Assembly: GCF_016808095.1 (NCBI RefSeq)
Contig: NC_068975.1
Location: 28,819,501-28,883,500, forward strand
Source of the DNA: Vigna angularis
Taxonomy: Eukaryota; Streptophyta; Magnoliopsida; Fabales; Fabaceae
DNA length: 64,000 bases
Direction: 5' to 3'
Position 1 is the first letter of the stretch. Every line of letters begins with the position of its first letter. Both the position numbers and the translations under genes were made by a program. A model generated the notes under the pieces. The model had not been told where the DNA came from, did not search any database, and worked only from the letters and a program-made list of their open reading frames with translations. Positions 11,499 through 22,397 of the stretch are shown here, piece after piece.

Positions 11499-12119
11499 TT
11501 AATTGAAATTCCGGACTTTGAAATTCCTAGCGATGAGGAACGCACAGTAAACGTCAACTGCGGCGTAAGTAACTTGTTTGTCACTGAGAACAAAATCATA
11601 CCACATGCTCCAGCTATTCTCCCTCCGTTGGGATACTTCGTAACCGAGACACATCATCACGATCTCTTCAACCGAAGCCTGTGTAAGGTTCGTGAAGAAC
11701 AGCCTCAGATCTAGAGGATCGCTGTGCATCTCCAACTCAAACTTCGAAAGCTTGAGCTTCCGCCGGTCAGACTGGTTCCAGAATCCGACGAAAGTGTGGT
11801 TAGGATTGTTCAACAAGGTGCGGAGGTTACTCGGTACGCGGTTGGCGTGCTCCAGTTGGAAGATGAGGCACCGGCTGCCGACGCAGAGTTGCAGCGTTTC
11901 CGCCGGCGGGTCGTCGGGGCCAGGAGTCCAATGAACGCCGAGGCCGACGACAAGACAGTTACGGTAGACGTATTTGCGGCTGAAGTAGAGCGTGGAGTCT
12001 AGCCAGCGCTTTACGATGGAAGCGCTGGCGGTGACGGTGGCGTTGAAGTAACGGCCGCCGAGGAAAAGGGAGTAGAATTGGTGAGTTGTGCAGTGTGTTT
12101 TGGAAAGGAGTATAGCCAT
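11499..12119 (-). CDS. WRN-exonuclease-like (DEDDy fold) protein, paralogue A
   Basis: Intronless frame of 206 residues belonging to the plant 3'-5' exonuclease-domain family (ribonuclease H-like fold, related to Werner exonuclease). The Exo I strand is present as VVGLGVHWTP, but the two acidic residues of the catalytic D-x-E are Gly and His. The Exo II region is FVGFWNQSDRRKL, keeping its Asp, and Exo III is YAAVDVYCAF, keeping Tyr and Asp. With Exo I lost, metal-dependent cleavage is doubtful, and a binding or regulatory role is possible (inference). The same fold and the same loss occur in the copy at 16026-16667. A TATATAA box lies 75 bp upstream of the ATG. No signal peptide or membrane segment is evident. 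Confidence 0.87.
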   Translation of the reverse strand: MAILLSKTHCTTHQFYSLFLGGRYFNATVTASASIVKRWLDSTLYFSRKYVYRNCLVVGLGVHWTPGPDDPPAETLQLCVGSRCLIFQLEHANRVPSNLRTLLNNPNHTFVGFWNQSDRRKLKLSKFELEMHSDPLDLRLFFTNLTQASVEEIVMMCLGYEVSQRRENSWSMWYDFVLSDKQVTYAAVDVYCAFLIARNFKVRNFN

Positions 12120-12193
12120 GGTTTATATTTCAGTGCTTCTGCTATACTGTTTTGGCTCCAGTAACCGGAGGTTTGTAAGTGACCTTATTTAAA

Positions 12194-12200
12194 TTATATA
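12194..12200 (-). promoter_or_regulatory. TATA box of exonuclease-like paralogue A
   Basis: Minus strand CCCTATATAATTT, 75 bp upstream of the start codon. Confidence 0.65.
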
Positions 12201-14292
12201 GGGCTGGATAAAGGCCCGGATAGGAAAATAATACATGCACAGTTCTATGCAAAAAGAAAAAATAAAAATGAAAGAATGTAATTATATGACATTCTTTCAT
12301 TATATTCTCATGCTTATTCTTTTTCTACTCAAACCTTCACTCCATAATATATTAATTATATGACATATAACATAAAATTGGTTATCATGTTAAATAATAC
12401 AATAAATTAATAATACTAATAGTTAAATCATAAAATTATAAGTAATAATAATAAATAAATGTCAAAATAATAATAATAAGAAGTGTGAAATCATTTAAAT
12501 GCCCTCCTTAGGAGCACATTACGCAACAAAAGGGAGTTCCTCTTTTTCTTATAAAAAAAACTCTACTCTCAATCTCCATTTCTTTGGTAACTTACATAAA
12601 TTCTATATTCTCTTTAAACATAAGTTGTCTTGGGGAGTCCATATTCTCTTAAAACATAAGTTTATAGTAATTTAGATCGTTAACAATTTTGACCTTTGTT
12701 ACTTATTTAGTGCTATAAAATTTTTTTTTATATAATTTGATTATTTTTGTATTACGTTCTTGATTTAATTATCTTTAATTTGAATTTAAAAATATAATCT
12801 TTTAAGTTTTTTTGAAGCTGCAATTTTATTTTTTTAAAATCTCAAATCATTTGTATATGTGTTGTTAAATTTGTGCAATACGCTTGAGAATGTATGATAT
12901 GGAATGTAAAGTATATATGATAATGAATTATGAATAGATGAGAATGTAATGGATTTTATTGAATAAATCCTTTTGATGTATGTTTCATTAGTGTATGCAT
13001 TAATATATAGATTCAAACAAGGAGATATCTTGACACTCTAATAAGCATTCACACTCATATAAAGTAGAATAAGTTATGTTGTGAGAGGAGTGACAAGTCT
13101 CAATCTAAAGACATAATAATGGTCTAAGACACGAACGAAACTAACATTGTGAATAATAGGACAAAACACATTAACAATGACTTTGTAGAGTAATAGAGGT
13201 CACCACAAGCACATATCTCTAATGAATTTGATATCAACGCATTGTATATGGATAGTTTAGCCTAATTTTACCTTGTTTGTGAAATGTATGTTTTATGAAT
13301 GCTTTGTGGTTAGTTTAGGTTGAATTGCAATTATGATATGACTTAACTTAATGCATTGTATTGTAATATAACTTTATTCATTAATGTGTAATATTTCTTT
13401 TACAACTGGTTTATCCTCGGATATGTTTGTGCTTTTTGTAGGTCGTGCATTTTTCTTGTGCAATAATCATCATTCATTGGTTTGAGTAGATGAGGATGTA
13501 GGGGTTGAGCTACTTAGAAAGAAGATGATGTAATTATGTAGATATATGACTATAGAAACTACGTTTTTTTTTCAACCTTTTGGAAAACTAATACTCGTTT
13601 CAAATCCTTGAGGTCTTGATGGAAAAGAATTTATATACTAGTATGATTATTTTGGATGACTTAATAATGTAGCCATGTTTAACTTTTATCAATTATCACA
13701 TTTATAAGGTCTTATTTATTAGTTTTACACTATTAAATGAGATATTACAACAAGATCCAAAATAATAAATATTTGTATTAAAAATAAATAAAATCATGAA
13801 ATAGTATAATTAAAAGTGGTTGTAATTAAAGTAAAATCATACAAAATAAATTAATATAATTATAATTTAATCTTTAACTAAAATTAATTTATAACAGAAA
13901 GATATTTTAATCACATAATAATATATCACTTTATAACTCTCTTTTTTAATTTTATCACAACAATATCACTTACAGTTTTTCAGCTTGCACCTTTTGCTCT
14001 CTTTTTTCCCTTTCTTTAGTTTTTTTTTTCGCACTCAATTTCACTCCTCAATCTAAACACAATCCAAAAACAAAAAACTTTATAAGAGAATATCTCTTAA
14101 CATGTTTTTGTTGTAGTTTTCAATCTTATTCTACTGTAATTCTTTTAAGCATTTCAATACATACGTTCTTAATAATGGAATTGAATACTGATTAGGAAAT
14201 GAAATTATCGTAATCAGTGCGTATTTTATATAATCGATCATATATGTTTTGTTGGTATTTAATATTTTCAAATATTTTAAATTATATACATA
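12201..14292. other. Intergenic, no gene seen
   Basis: AT-rich. A moderately complex stretch at about 13030-13550 reads like an old repeat remnant, but no conserved frame was found on either strand. Confidence 0.5.
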
Positions 14293-14293
14293 C

Positions 14294-14333
<40 letters not shown>
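14293..14333. repeat. (TA)n microsatellite, interrupted
   Basis: TA repeats broken by a TAAA; open frames across it are chance. Confidence 0.9.
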
Positions 14334-16025
14334 GATTACAGAAAACACAAGACAAATGGATATGAATATTTATGTTTATTAAATAAAATAATAGTTTAAA
14401 TCTAACATAAAAACTGATACTATTTATAATGTAAGATATATAATTATATCTACCATAAATAAATTTAAGAGTGGTAGAAGTGATCGTAATTTTTAAAACA
14501 TAATGTTTGAACACATGTCATGTAATGAGCTTTATAAGAAATGTGGGAAGTAACGATTGATAATTAGTAAGAAAAGGGAAAGCATTAAAAAATGTGAGAC
14601 CTAAGACAAGTTAATCGGATTTACAGTTGCTTCATATGAACCAAATCCATTATTTAATAAGGAAATTTCAATTTTTTAGTTCAATTTTTTTTTAAACTAT
14701 CATGTTACATAGTTGATCAAGAATCGTGCCTACCTTGTTATTATATAGTGAAAGATACAAACAGAATAAAATAAACGAAAATAGTGTTTGGATCTTAGTT
14801 CTTGTTAACGAGATCAGTCTTAACGTCTGTCATGAACATGGATTCGGAATATGGATTAGTCTTAGCGTCTCGTGTAAAAAGGACTATAGTGTTTCTTTAT
14901 GTGAGATGGTGCAAGTCAAGATTATGGAATGTTTAGCTAGGTTAACATTTTAATAGAACTTTACAAATGATTACTTAAAAAATTAATGAAAACAATAATA
15001 TACATTAAATTGTTTTTATTTAATTAATACACACTTTAAATAAAGGTGGTAAACAAAAGGTTACTTTGTTTCATGTTTTTTTTTAACTATGTCTAAATAT
15101 AAATTATGGTAGGTCTTTCACCCAAAAACACATTACTTAAAAAATATAATCTTTTTAGTTGCTCATCCAAAATTATGTATAAAAGGTTAGCTTATCATAT
15201 TTTACGAAGTTGAGGTACAAAATGTAGTAGCATGCATGTTTTTCAAATTAAATCAAAACAAACAGTCATTTAGTGTTGTTGTAAAATTTATTTTGAAATA
15301 AAAAATGTAAACATGAATTACATCTCTTCAAAATTAATTTTCCCGACCCCCAACACATACATACTGTCTTTATTATTTGAAAATGCGGAGTTTCTTTCTT
15401 TTGTAATAATGTTCTCTTAAATGTCTATAGTTCCTACTTGAGCAAGCTTTCTATATACTTAGTTGATCAAGTAATAACATAAAGAAAGCCCTTAAAAAAT
15501 GAACCGTTTTAGTATTCGAAATCAATAATGAAAGCAAAGAATCCAACATTTTAGTTAGAATATTTTTTAAGAAAGATTTTCTTTTAGAAGATGTATATAT
15601 GATAATATCTTGTAATGAGGGATGGTGGTAAAATATATATTTATTAGATTGCAGAAAAAATAAAGTAGTATAAAAAAGAAGATTGAAATAAAAATAAAAA
15701 AATAAAAAAAACTCTTACTTATTTTCTGTGTAAATCAAGTTTCAAATTTCCTTTCTCCTTCAGCCATGGTAATAAAAGCAGTCGTATGATCAGAAGTCCT
15801 TCCTTTTTAGTAAAAATTCAGCGATTCCAATGAGAAAAAAGCATCAAACCGAATGCCGTTCGAAAGTAGTGAACGCAATATACATCCCCTAAATGGAGAA
15901 ATAAACCCTCTCATGCTAACATATCCAAAATAAGGAAACAGCATAATACTGTGAAATGAGTAAAGTAAGAACTGAACCAGAAGCATTCGTGCTATAGTAA
16001 GAAATTAGCATGAGTTACCTAATAC
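14334..16025. other. Intergenic, no gene seen
   Basis: A 75-codon open frame at 14726-14953 (plus) has no recognisable domain. The last ~250 bases are the presumed 3' flank of exonuclease-like paralogue B. Confidence 0.5.
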
Positions 16026-16667
16026 CTAACGGGTTTCCACGTTCCACACTCTGCTGTTTCTTCCAACGAGGAACGCACAGTAGGCATCAACGGTAGCATA
16101 AGCAACTTGCTCCCTGCTAAGATATTTTCTATTCCAATTGCTCATGCTGATCTCCCTCCTCTGGTCCACTATGTAACCAAGGCATTTCTCCACTATCTCA
16201 TTCACCGAATCTTGAACGAGATTCTCATCGTTCTCAGTTTCCGCAAAAAACCTCAGATCCAGAGGATCGCGACACATATCCAAACACTGCTCCGAATTCT
16301 CCAGTTTCCGGCGGTCCGAATGGTTCCAGAATCCGACGAAGGTGTGAGACCTATGATTCAGGAACGTGCGGAGGTTCCTCGGCACGCGGTCGGCGTGAGC
16401 GAGTTGGAAGATGAGGCAGCGGCGACCAACGCAGAGCTGCAACGTATCCGCCGGAGGATCTGAACCGCCGGGACTCCACTGGACTCCGAGGCCGACAACA
16501 AGGCGCCGCAGGTAAACGTGGCGGCGATGGAGGTTGAGACTGGAGGTGATCCAACGGCGCACGACAGAGGCGGTGGACGTGACAGTGACCCTGACAGGGT
16601 CTCCGTCAACGTCGATGGTGTAGAAGTCGTGCCCGGAAACGTGCGTGTGGCTTATGACTCTGGCCAT
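16026..16667 (-). CDS. WRN-exonuclease-like (DEDDy fold) protein, paralogue B
   Basis: Intronless frame of 213 residues, clearly paralogous to 11499-12119 over its full length and in the same orientation. Exo I reads VVGLGVQWSP, with Gly and Gln replacing the catalytic D and E. Exo II is FVGFWNHSDRRKL and Exo III is YATVDAYCAF. It is moderately GC-rich compared with the flanks. The start at 16667 is the first ATG and matches the paralogue's start. A weak TATA-like run (ATAAATAAA, minus strand, about 16716-16724) lies some 50 bp upstream. The two genes are about 3.9 kb apart with no gene between, consistent with an old tandem duplication. Its substrate cannot be predicted from the sequence. 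Confidence 0.88.
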   Translation of the reverse strand: MARVISHTHVSGHDFYTIDVDGDPVRVTVTSTASVVRRWITSSLNLHRRHVYLRRLVVGLGVQWSPGGSDPPADTLQLCVGRRCLIFQLAHADRVPRNLRTFLNHRSHTFVGFWNHSDRRKLENSEQCLDMCRDPLDLRFFAETENDENLVQDSVNEIVEKCLGYIVDQRREISMSNWNRKYLSREQVAYATVDAYCAFLVGRNSRVWNVETR

Positions 16668-16729
16668 GTTTGGAAACGTGTGAGGGAAGAAATTGGGGAA
16701 AATGAATGAAAGGGTTTATTTATGCTGAG

Positions 16730-16805
16730 AATTAGCAGTACTGCCACTGTGCATGACTCTGCATGACTGCACACTGTGCTCAGTACTGCCACTCAGTGGT
16801 GTACG
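16730..16805. repeat. Short repeats upstream of paralogue B
   Basis: AGTACTGCCACT occurs twice, surrounding repeated GCATGACT and CACTGTGC words. No known motif is recognised. Confidence 0.5.
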
Positions 16806-19351
16806 ACACTACGCAGGGAAGCAGATATGTAGAGTCTAATGATTACGAAGCTTTTTTATTTACAAGTTAATAAACAATATTTAACAATTTTGTTTTTATC
16901 AAAATTTTGTATTTAATTTCTAATCATTATTTAATTTTTTTTTACATTTACTTTTTATTTAATTGATTTTTTATAATAAGAAAAACTTAATGTGGTTTTT
17001 TCTTTTAAATTAACATTGATATTATTTAGAGAATTTTGATTAAAATATTAAAATGCACATGTGATATTATTGTATTAGATTTAAATAATGCTTTAGTTCT
17101 AATATTCAAGTATTTAATTATCTTTTAATATGATTTTATTTAATTGAGTTTTAATTTGTTTAAAATTACATTATGGTGTTAATATCTTTAAATACTTATC
17201 AATATCTTGAATTTATGTTTTTATTTTTTTTTTCTCTCTAAATTGACTTAAAATTCAAAAAATATATATATTAAGTAGACTTAAAAGTGTGTATTTTTCA
17301 TCTTTGAGATTCACAAGAATTATAACTACGTATCAAAGTCAAACAACTTTCTTTTCCACAACTTTACAAAGTGAATTCGATATTTAAAAATTTGGTATTT
17401 CACCAAAATTTCAAATTTCAAATATAAATTTTGTACTAATGAGTCAAAGATCAGGTTGATTGGTCCAAAATAATAATTAATTGATAATTAATCTAAATAA
17501 TAATAATTATTAATGGACAACTAATAAGAATGATAGTCATTAATTGGAAATTAATAAAAATAGTAAAAATCATTTATTAATGGATCACGTAATTATTTCT
17601 GATTATCCATTTTTATCATAGAAATATTAAGTAAAATATTTGACATGACTAACTTAATCCTCAGAGTGCTCTCTGTAGGTAATTCTCACATGGAACAAAT
17701 AGTTCAAAAGGATTTATAGACTATTTAACGATCAAGTTTGGAGGCAGCTGAGTGAGAAGGCATATCCTCAACCCCTTAAACTGAAACAAATCTTTTTCAA
17801 TTCTCATAACTAGATATATTCATCTAAGTGAGTATGATAGTAAAGACATAATAATTCGTATACAAAATCAATATTCAATAAACTCTAACTTAAGATCAAC
17901 GTAGCAACTCCTCTTTGAAAATCTCTACACAAGCATCATCCATACAATAAAACACCTTTTTATGTTAAAATCAACAATTATTAACCATATATCAATATAT
18001 ATGCTTAAAAGAAAACATAAAAATTTGAATTACACACAAATAGAAGTTGATGCCTAGTGAACGTTCTCGAGCGAATCCCAAGAATAGTTGGAATTGAAGT
18101 CAAGTCTCCCTGATGCCCATTGTTAAGTGAGTGTCCAATAGTTCCAAAATGGTGCCCAAAGTCTTGGACTATTGGAAGTGATTGACTTGTGAGAATCTAA
18201 TGACCCCAAAGTAATGTCCGACACCCTAGACCATTAAAGCTCACTAACTTGAGTCTTGCGAATAGCACCCAACAGTTTTGTAGTACGTATCAGATTCTCA
18301 ACTTCTAATTTGACTGAGATAAATTTTTGAACTTGACTATCTAAGCAATTATATCTATTTCTTAGTTTTATAATACCTTATTTTAGTTCAAAATAACCCT
18401 TTGATAAAGCAAATTAGACACTCATAACCAAGTCAAATTGACTCCATAAATAATGACTTCAATTCAATAAAAAAAATCAACAATTCAAGCAAGAAAACCA
18501 TAGTTTAATTCCATCACCATACTCAATTCATCAATGTAAAAACAATTCAATAATTATAAATAAACTAGTCCCTCTTACCTTAGATAAGAGTCTTCCCTCC
18601 TAAGGACTCCGTATAGACTAAAACTCTAAGGAAGTTCTAATTTATAAAGAAAGCTTAGATTAATGGTTTCAACATACCTTATGATCACAAAAGAGTAAAA
18701 AAATAACTACAACTACCTAAAGAGCATGCAAATATCTTAGAGGTCTCATGCAACAATATTTAAAATTGACTCAAGAAAAGAATAAAAAAAAACTTATTTA
18801 ATAAACAAATATGATTAAACAAATTTGTTTTCCTTAATACCAAAAGTTATAAGATAGGCCGAAATTTTCAAACAAATAAGAGGAGAGGTTATGATCTAAA
18901 GGAAAAGTTACACGAGGTTTAGATAAAAAAGTTTTATAGAAATGAAGTTTTTTATAAAATGCATCTAGTTTTATTGAAATTTTATGTATAATTTGACTTT
19001 TTAATAATGAAACACTAACACACAAAAAATACCTTTTACCTATATTATTTTAAGTTTTTTCATGTTTATTTGTAGGTCAATCATAATTGCGGAAGACATA
19101 AATTTATATTGATTGATTTTATAACTAACATAAATAATTTATTTATTTATTCTTAAATTAGCGTCAAATTCTTGTTCATCCTCCATTCATACATAATAAT
19201 TCGCTTAAGGGAGAAAATGAGGAGAAATGAATGTTTTCAGTTTTTTTAAACATTTACTTCTTTATATGAGCATAAGACATAAAAAAATTACATATAATAT
19301 TTATAGGTCAAATATAAATATTCACCATTTAATTACAAAAAGTTTACCACA
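16806..19351. other. Intergenic, no gene seen
   Basis: AT-rich. A less AT-rich stretch at 18050-18290 contains two diverged ~60-bp repeats (compare 'agtcttggactattg' with 'caccctagaccatta'), perhaps a worn retrotransposon piece. No coding frame is supported. Confidence 0.45.
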
Positions 19352-19703
19352 TGTACTATATAAAATATATCGATCCGGTATTAATAGGTTAGATTACCTT
19401 ACGCTTTACAAATATACGATATTAATTATTGATTATTGGGTTTGATTCCCTGAAAATATACTGATAATTAATCAATCGACTTCACTGCCACAAACTCTAG
19501 AAATAATACAAGTGATGCCAGGTACAATCATTTTTTACTATACTAATAAAATATAGACCTCTTTGAAACATATCTGACTTGAAGATTGTCTTCTGCAGGT
19601 CAACAATCCATTGGAGTGGATCGCGTTCTCGGAGAGGATTGAAGATCAAAAGAGAGCAGAGCAAGGAAAGACGATCGACCCTCGGACCAATTCAACCGAA
19701 ACA
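19352..19703 (+). repeat. 5' LTR of the gutted retrotransposon
   Basis: Starts TG, ends CA. Compared with the 3' copy it lacks about 30 bp after CGATCCGG. Confidence 0.7.
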
Positions 19704-19725
19704 TTTTGGCGTCCACCGTGGAGCC
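19704..19725 (+). other. Primer-binding-site region
   Basis: TTTTGGCGTCCACCGTGG directly follows the 5' LTR; the TGG fits a tRNA 3' CCA end. The primer tRNA was not identified. Confidence 0.5.
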
Positions 19726-19999
19726 GAGCGACATCCCCATGAAACCATGAGGAACCAGACGTGTAGACGTGCGCTCGGCCTCGACATTGTTGCTTCATAT
19801 CAATACCAGGTTTTGCAACAAGATTCCATAATAATTTCTAAAGGCATGTCTTTTGTTTTGAGAACTTTGAGGAAAATTCAGCCCTACATCCAACCTTATG
19901 AGATTTCAATACTTTTTATTGTAATTTATAAATTATAATTTTTATTTTGTTTAACTCATATTTTTGGGAGTAAAAATATCCTCCAGAAGAACCTTCATA

Positions 20000-20330
20000 A
20001 ATGCGTTCAACCTGGTCAGGTTCTACCAACTCCAACCTTGTCAGGTTCTACCAACTTTTAGTTTTAAATTATAAATTATAAAATATTATGTGCATGAATG
20101 TTCAGACCTTAACTTGGTCAGGTTCTACCAACTCTTAATTATAAATTATAAAATATTATGCACAGTATGGTTCAGAAATGCGTTCAACCTTGTCAGGTTC
20201 TACCGACTCTTAGTTTTAAATTATAAATTATAAAATATTATGTGGAGGAAGGTTCAGAACTCAAATTGGTCGGGTTCTACCAACTCTTAATTTTAAATTA
20301 TAAAATATCATGTGCAGAAAGGTTCAGACC
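20000..20330 (+). repeat. ~76-bp tandem repeats in the retrotransposon interior
   Basis: The phrase GGTCAGGTTCTACCAACT recurs near 20042, 20119, 20193 and 20271 (steps 77, 74, 78), each followed by an AT block with 'taaattataaaatatta' and a GGTTCAGA link. An extra partial copy is at about 20017. Confidence 0.85.
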
Positions 20331-20364
20331 TACCTTCAACTGTATTAGGTTATAATAACCATTG

Positions 20365-20630
20365 TTGGAAGTCAGAAAAATGACCTCAAAAATCCCTAAA
20401 TCCCTGCTCAATGCAGGAAGTGAGAAAAATGACTTCTACCTCAAGACTGCTCGGGAGAAGTCAGAAAAATGACTTCAGAAATCCCAGCTCAACGTAGGAA
20501 GTCAGAAAAATGACTTCAGAAATCCCCGCTCAAGGTAGGTAGTTAGAAAAAATAACTCCTGTCTCAAGCCGCTCGGGGGAAGTCCGAAAATGAGCTTCCG
20601 AAATCCCCCCTCAACTTTGTGAGGTTCGAA
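20365..20630 (+). repeat. ~41-bp tandem repeats in the retrotransposon interior
   Basis: Six diverged copies of GGAAGTCAGAAAAATGACTT followed by CAGAAATCCCCGCTCAA, starting near 20368, 20415, 20457, 20497, 20537 and 20579. Confidence 0.85.
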
Positions 20631-20875
20631 TGCCTTTTCATTATAAAAATAAATTATAAAATATTGAAAGAGAACTCTTAGCATTTTCTGTTCAGTCTAG
20701 GGAGCAGATCCAAAGAGAACTCTTAGAGTTTGCCGCTCGGTACAGAGAGCAATGAAGACTTAAAGTATCGAAAATAGACTCCCTAAATACAACGTGAGCG
20801 ACCTCTTTTAAAGTTCATAATAATCCCTACGCACCTCTTTCGAATAAAAGAGCTTGCTTGGTTTTGGGGGACTTA

Positions 20876-21122
20876 TGTACTACATGAAATATAGCGATCG
20901 GAGTTAATGGTCATTCATAGGCAATTACGAGGTATTAATAGGTCAAATTACCTTACGCTTTACAAATATACGGTATTAATTATTGATTCCCTAAAAATAT
21001 GATCATTCATGGGCAATTATGAAGTATTAATTATTGATTATTGGGTTTGATTTCCTAAAAATATACTGACTATGAGGTATTAATTATTAATCATCTTTTA
21101 CTAACCCAATAAAATATAGACC
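20876..21122 (+). repeat. Truncated 3' LTR of the gutted retrotransposon
   Basis: Matches the 5' LTR from its first base but contains internal duplications of a 'gtattaattattgatt' phrase, and ends at 'aataaaatatagacc'. Confidence 0.7.
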
Positions 21123-22397
21123 ATTAACAGAAACGTGCGAGGGAAGAAACAAAGCAGGAAACAGAAATAACCGCTTGAAAGATTTTGCACTCCTTTTCCT
21201 TCCATCAACTAATTGAAGGCATATATAATAATATTAGGAATGTATAATTAGATTTTGTTCTCGTCAAAGTCAAAGGGAACTTTAATTAATCCATTAAGAT
21301 CTTTTATTTGACTCTCTTTTTTGAATTTTTTTTATTTGTAGACAAAGACTTTGTAACCAAGGTCTTCGTATATTAGTGGGACAGGTATAATATTTTCTTC
21401 TCTACTTGTAAGTTTCACTGAATCATGTTACATGACTTGCTGTTATCTAGCATGTTCAATAAACATTTATATATTAAGGAAAATAAGTAGTAATTCTATA
21501 AAGATTTTGGATAATATATTTTTGGTGTTTATTGGAAGATAGATAAAACCATTCACACAAAAATTTGAACCAAACAAGTAAGAAACTTGAAGAATATTCC
21601 ATGATCAGAGAAAGATGACACCTCTATTATGCAAAAGATCATGTCTATAATGAATTATCAGAGACAACAAAATCAAGAGAAGAATCAAAGAGCTAATGTG
21701 GCATGACAAGCACAGAAAGTATTACGTTAAGAAACAAAAGAATTTGGCCAACGAATGAAAGATGATATCAGAGCGCAAGAAGAGCTTCAATGGAAGAATG
21801 AAGAACTTCAACAAGTCTAATATTCTTAATTTCATTGAATTTATTTGTTATGACAGTTTTACTAGTTCTTTTTGGGAAGTCTCATTCTCTGAACTAATTT
21901 ATCCTTTTATTTATGTTTTGGGTGATTCGATGATGCTTCATTTAAACCACCAAAAGCTTTTTAGTGTCATTTTAACTGTTTTTCCCCTATTACATGAGAC
22001 ATAAGCAATGGTCAAATACAGCCTTAGTTACCATGTTGTAGATTGAATGAGGGATAGTTAGCAAACTCTATTTTAAGAGAGTATGTTGTTCAAGTGATAG
22101 CTACTTGCTCATACCACCTAACATTTAATCTACTGTGTGTAATATTAAATGGTGTAGTATTTAATCTACTTTGTTTGCATTTGAATAATTATAAAATGCA
22201 TTAAATTCAGCATGCTATGTTGGTTTGAGATCAAACACAAGGTAATATAGTATATCAATATATAGTTTGTAGTATTAAATACATGCACACATTAATGAAA
22301 AGAAATAGTCTTTACATATCATTTAAATTACATATATTAAGATATCAACATCAAACATTAAAAAATGGATAGTTTTTGCATTATTGTTAAATATTAG
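21123..22397. other. Intergenic, no gene seen
   Basis: An 80-codon open frame at 21762-22004 has no recognisable domain. The last nine bases are the left target duplication of the next element. Confidence 0.55.

Larger units (their letters stand above)
19352..21122 (+). mobile_element. Gutted non-autonomous LTR retrotransposon
   Basis: A 5' LTR (19352-19703) begins TGTACTATATAAAATATATC and ends CA. It is followed by a primer-binding-like segment TTTTGGCGTCCACCGTGG, of the kind seen downstream of LTRs in many plant gypsy elements. A second copy of the LTR start, TGTACTACATGAAATATAGC, lies at 20876, just after a purine run TTTTGGGGGACTTA that fits a polypurine tract. LTR similarity resumes through 'ccttacgctttacaaatatacg' and stops near 21122, so the 3' LTR lacks about its last 140 bp. 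The 1.17-kb interior has no gag or pol, only tandem repeats. No target duplication is expected because the 3' end is truncated. Confidence 0.75.

Noticed and set aside
11391..12002. Plus-strand frames opposite the first exonuclease-like gene
   Set aside because: Shadows of the minus-strand gene, which has the conserved family motifs and a promoter.
14131..14514. 127-codon minus-strand frame
   Set aside because: Driven by the TA microsatellite (runs of Ile and Tyr); no domain.
16671..21150. GAAACGTGTGAGGGAAGAAA upstream of the second exonuclease-like gene resembles GAAACGTGCGAGGGAAGAAA near 21131
   Set aside because: A single purine-rich 20-base match with no extension on either side; could be chance.
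21762..22004. 80-codon frame between the gutted retrotransposon and the Mutator-like element
   Set aside because: No domain, no promoter signal, composition like flanking DNA.
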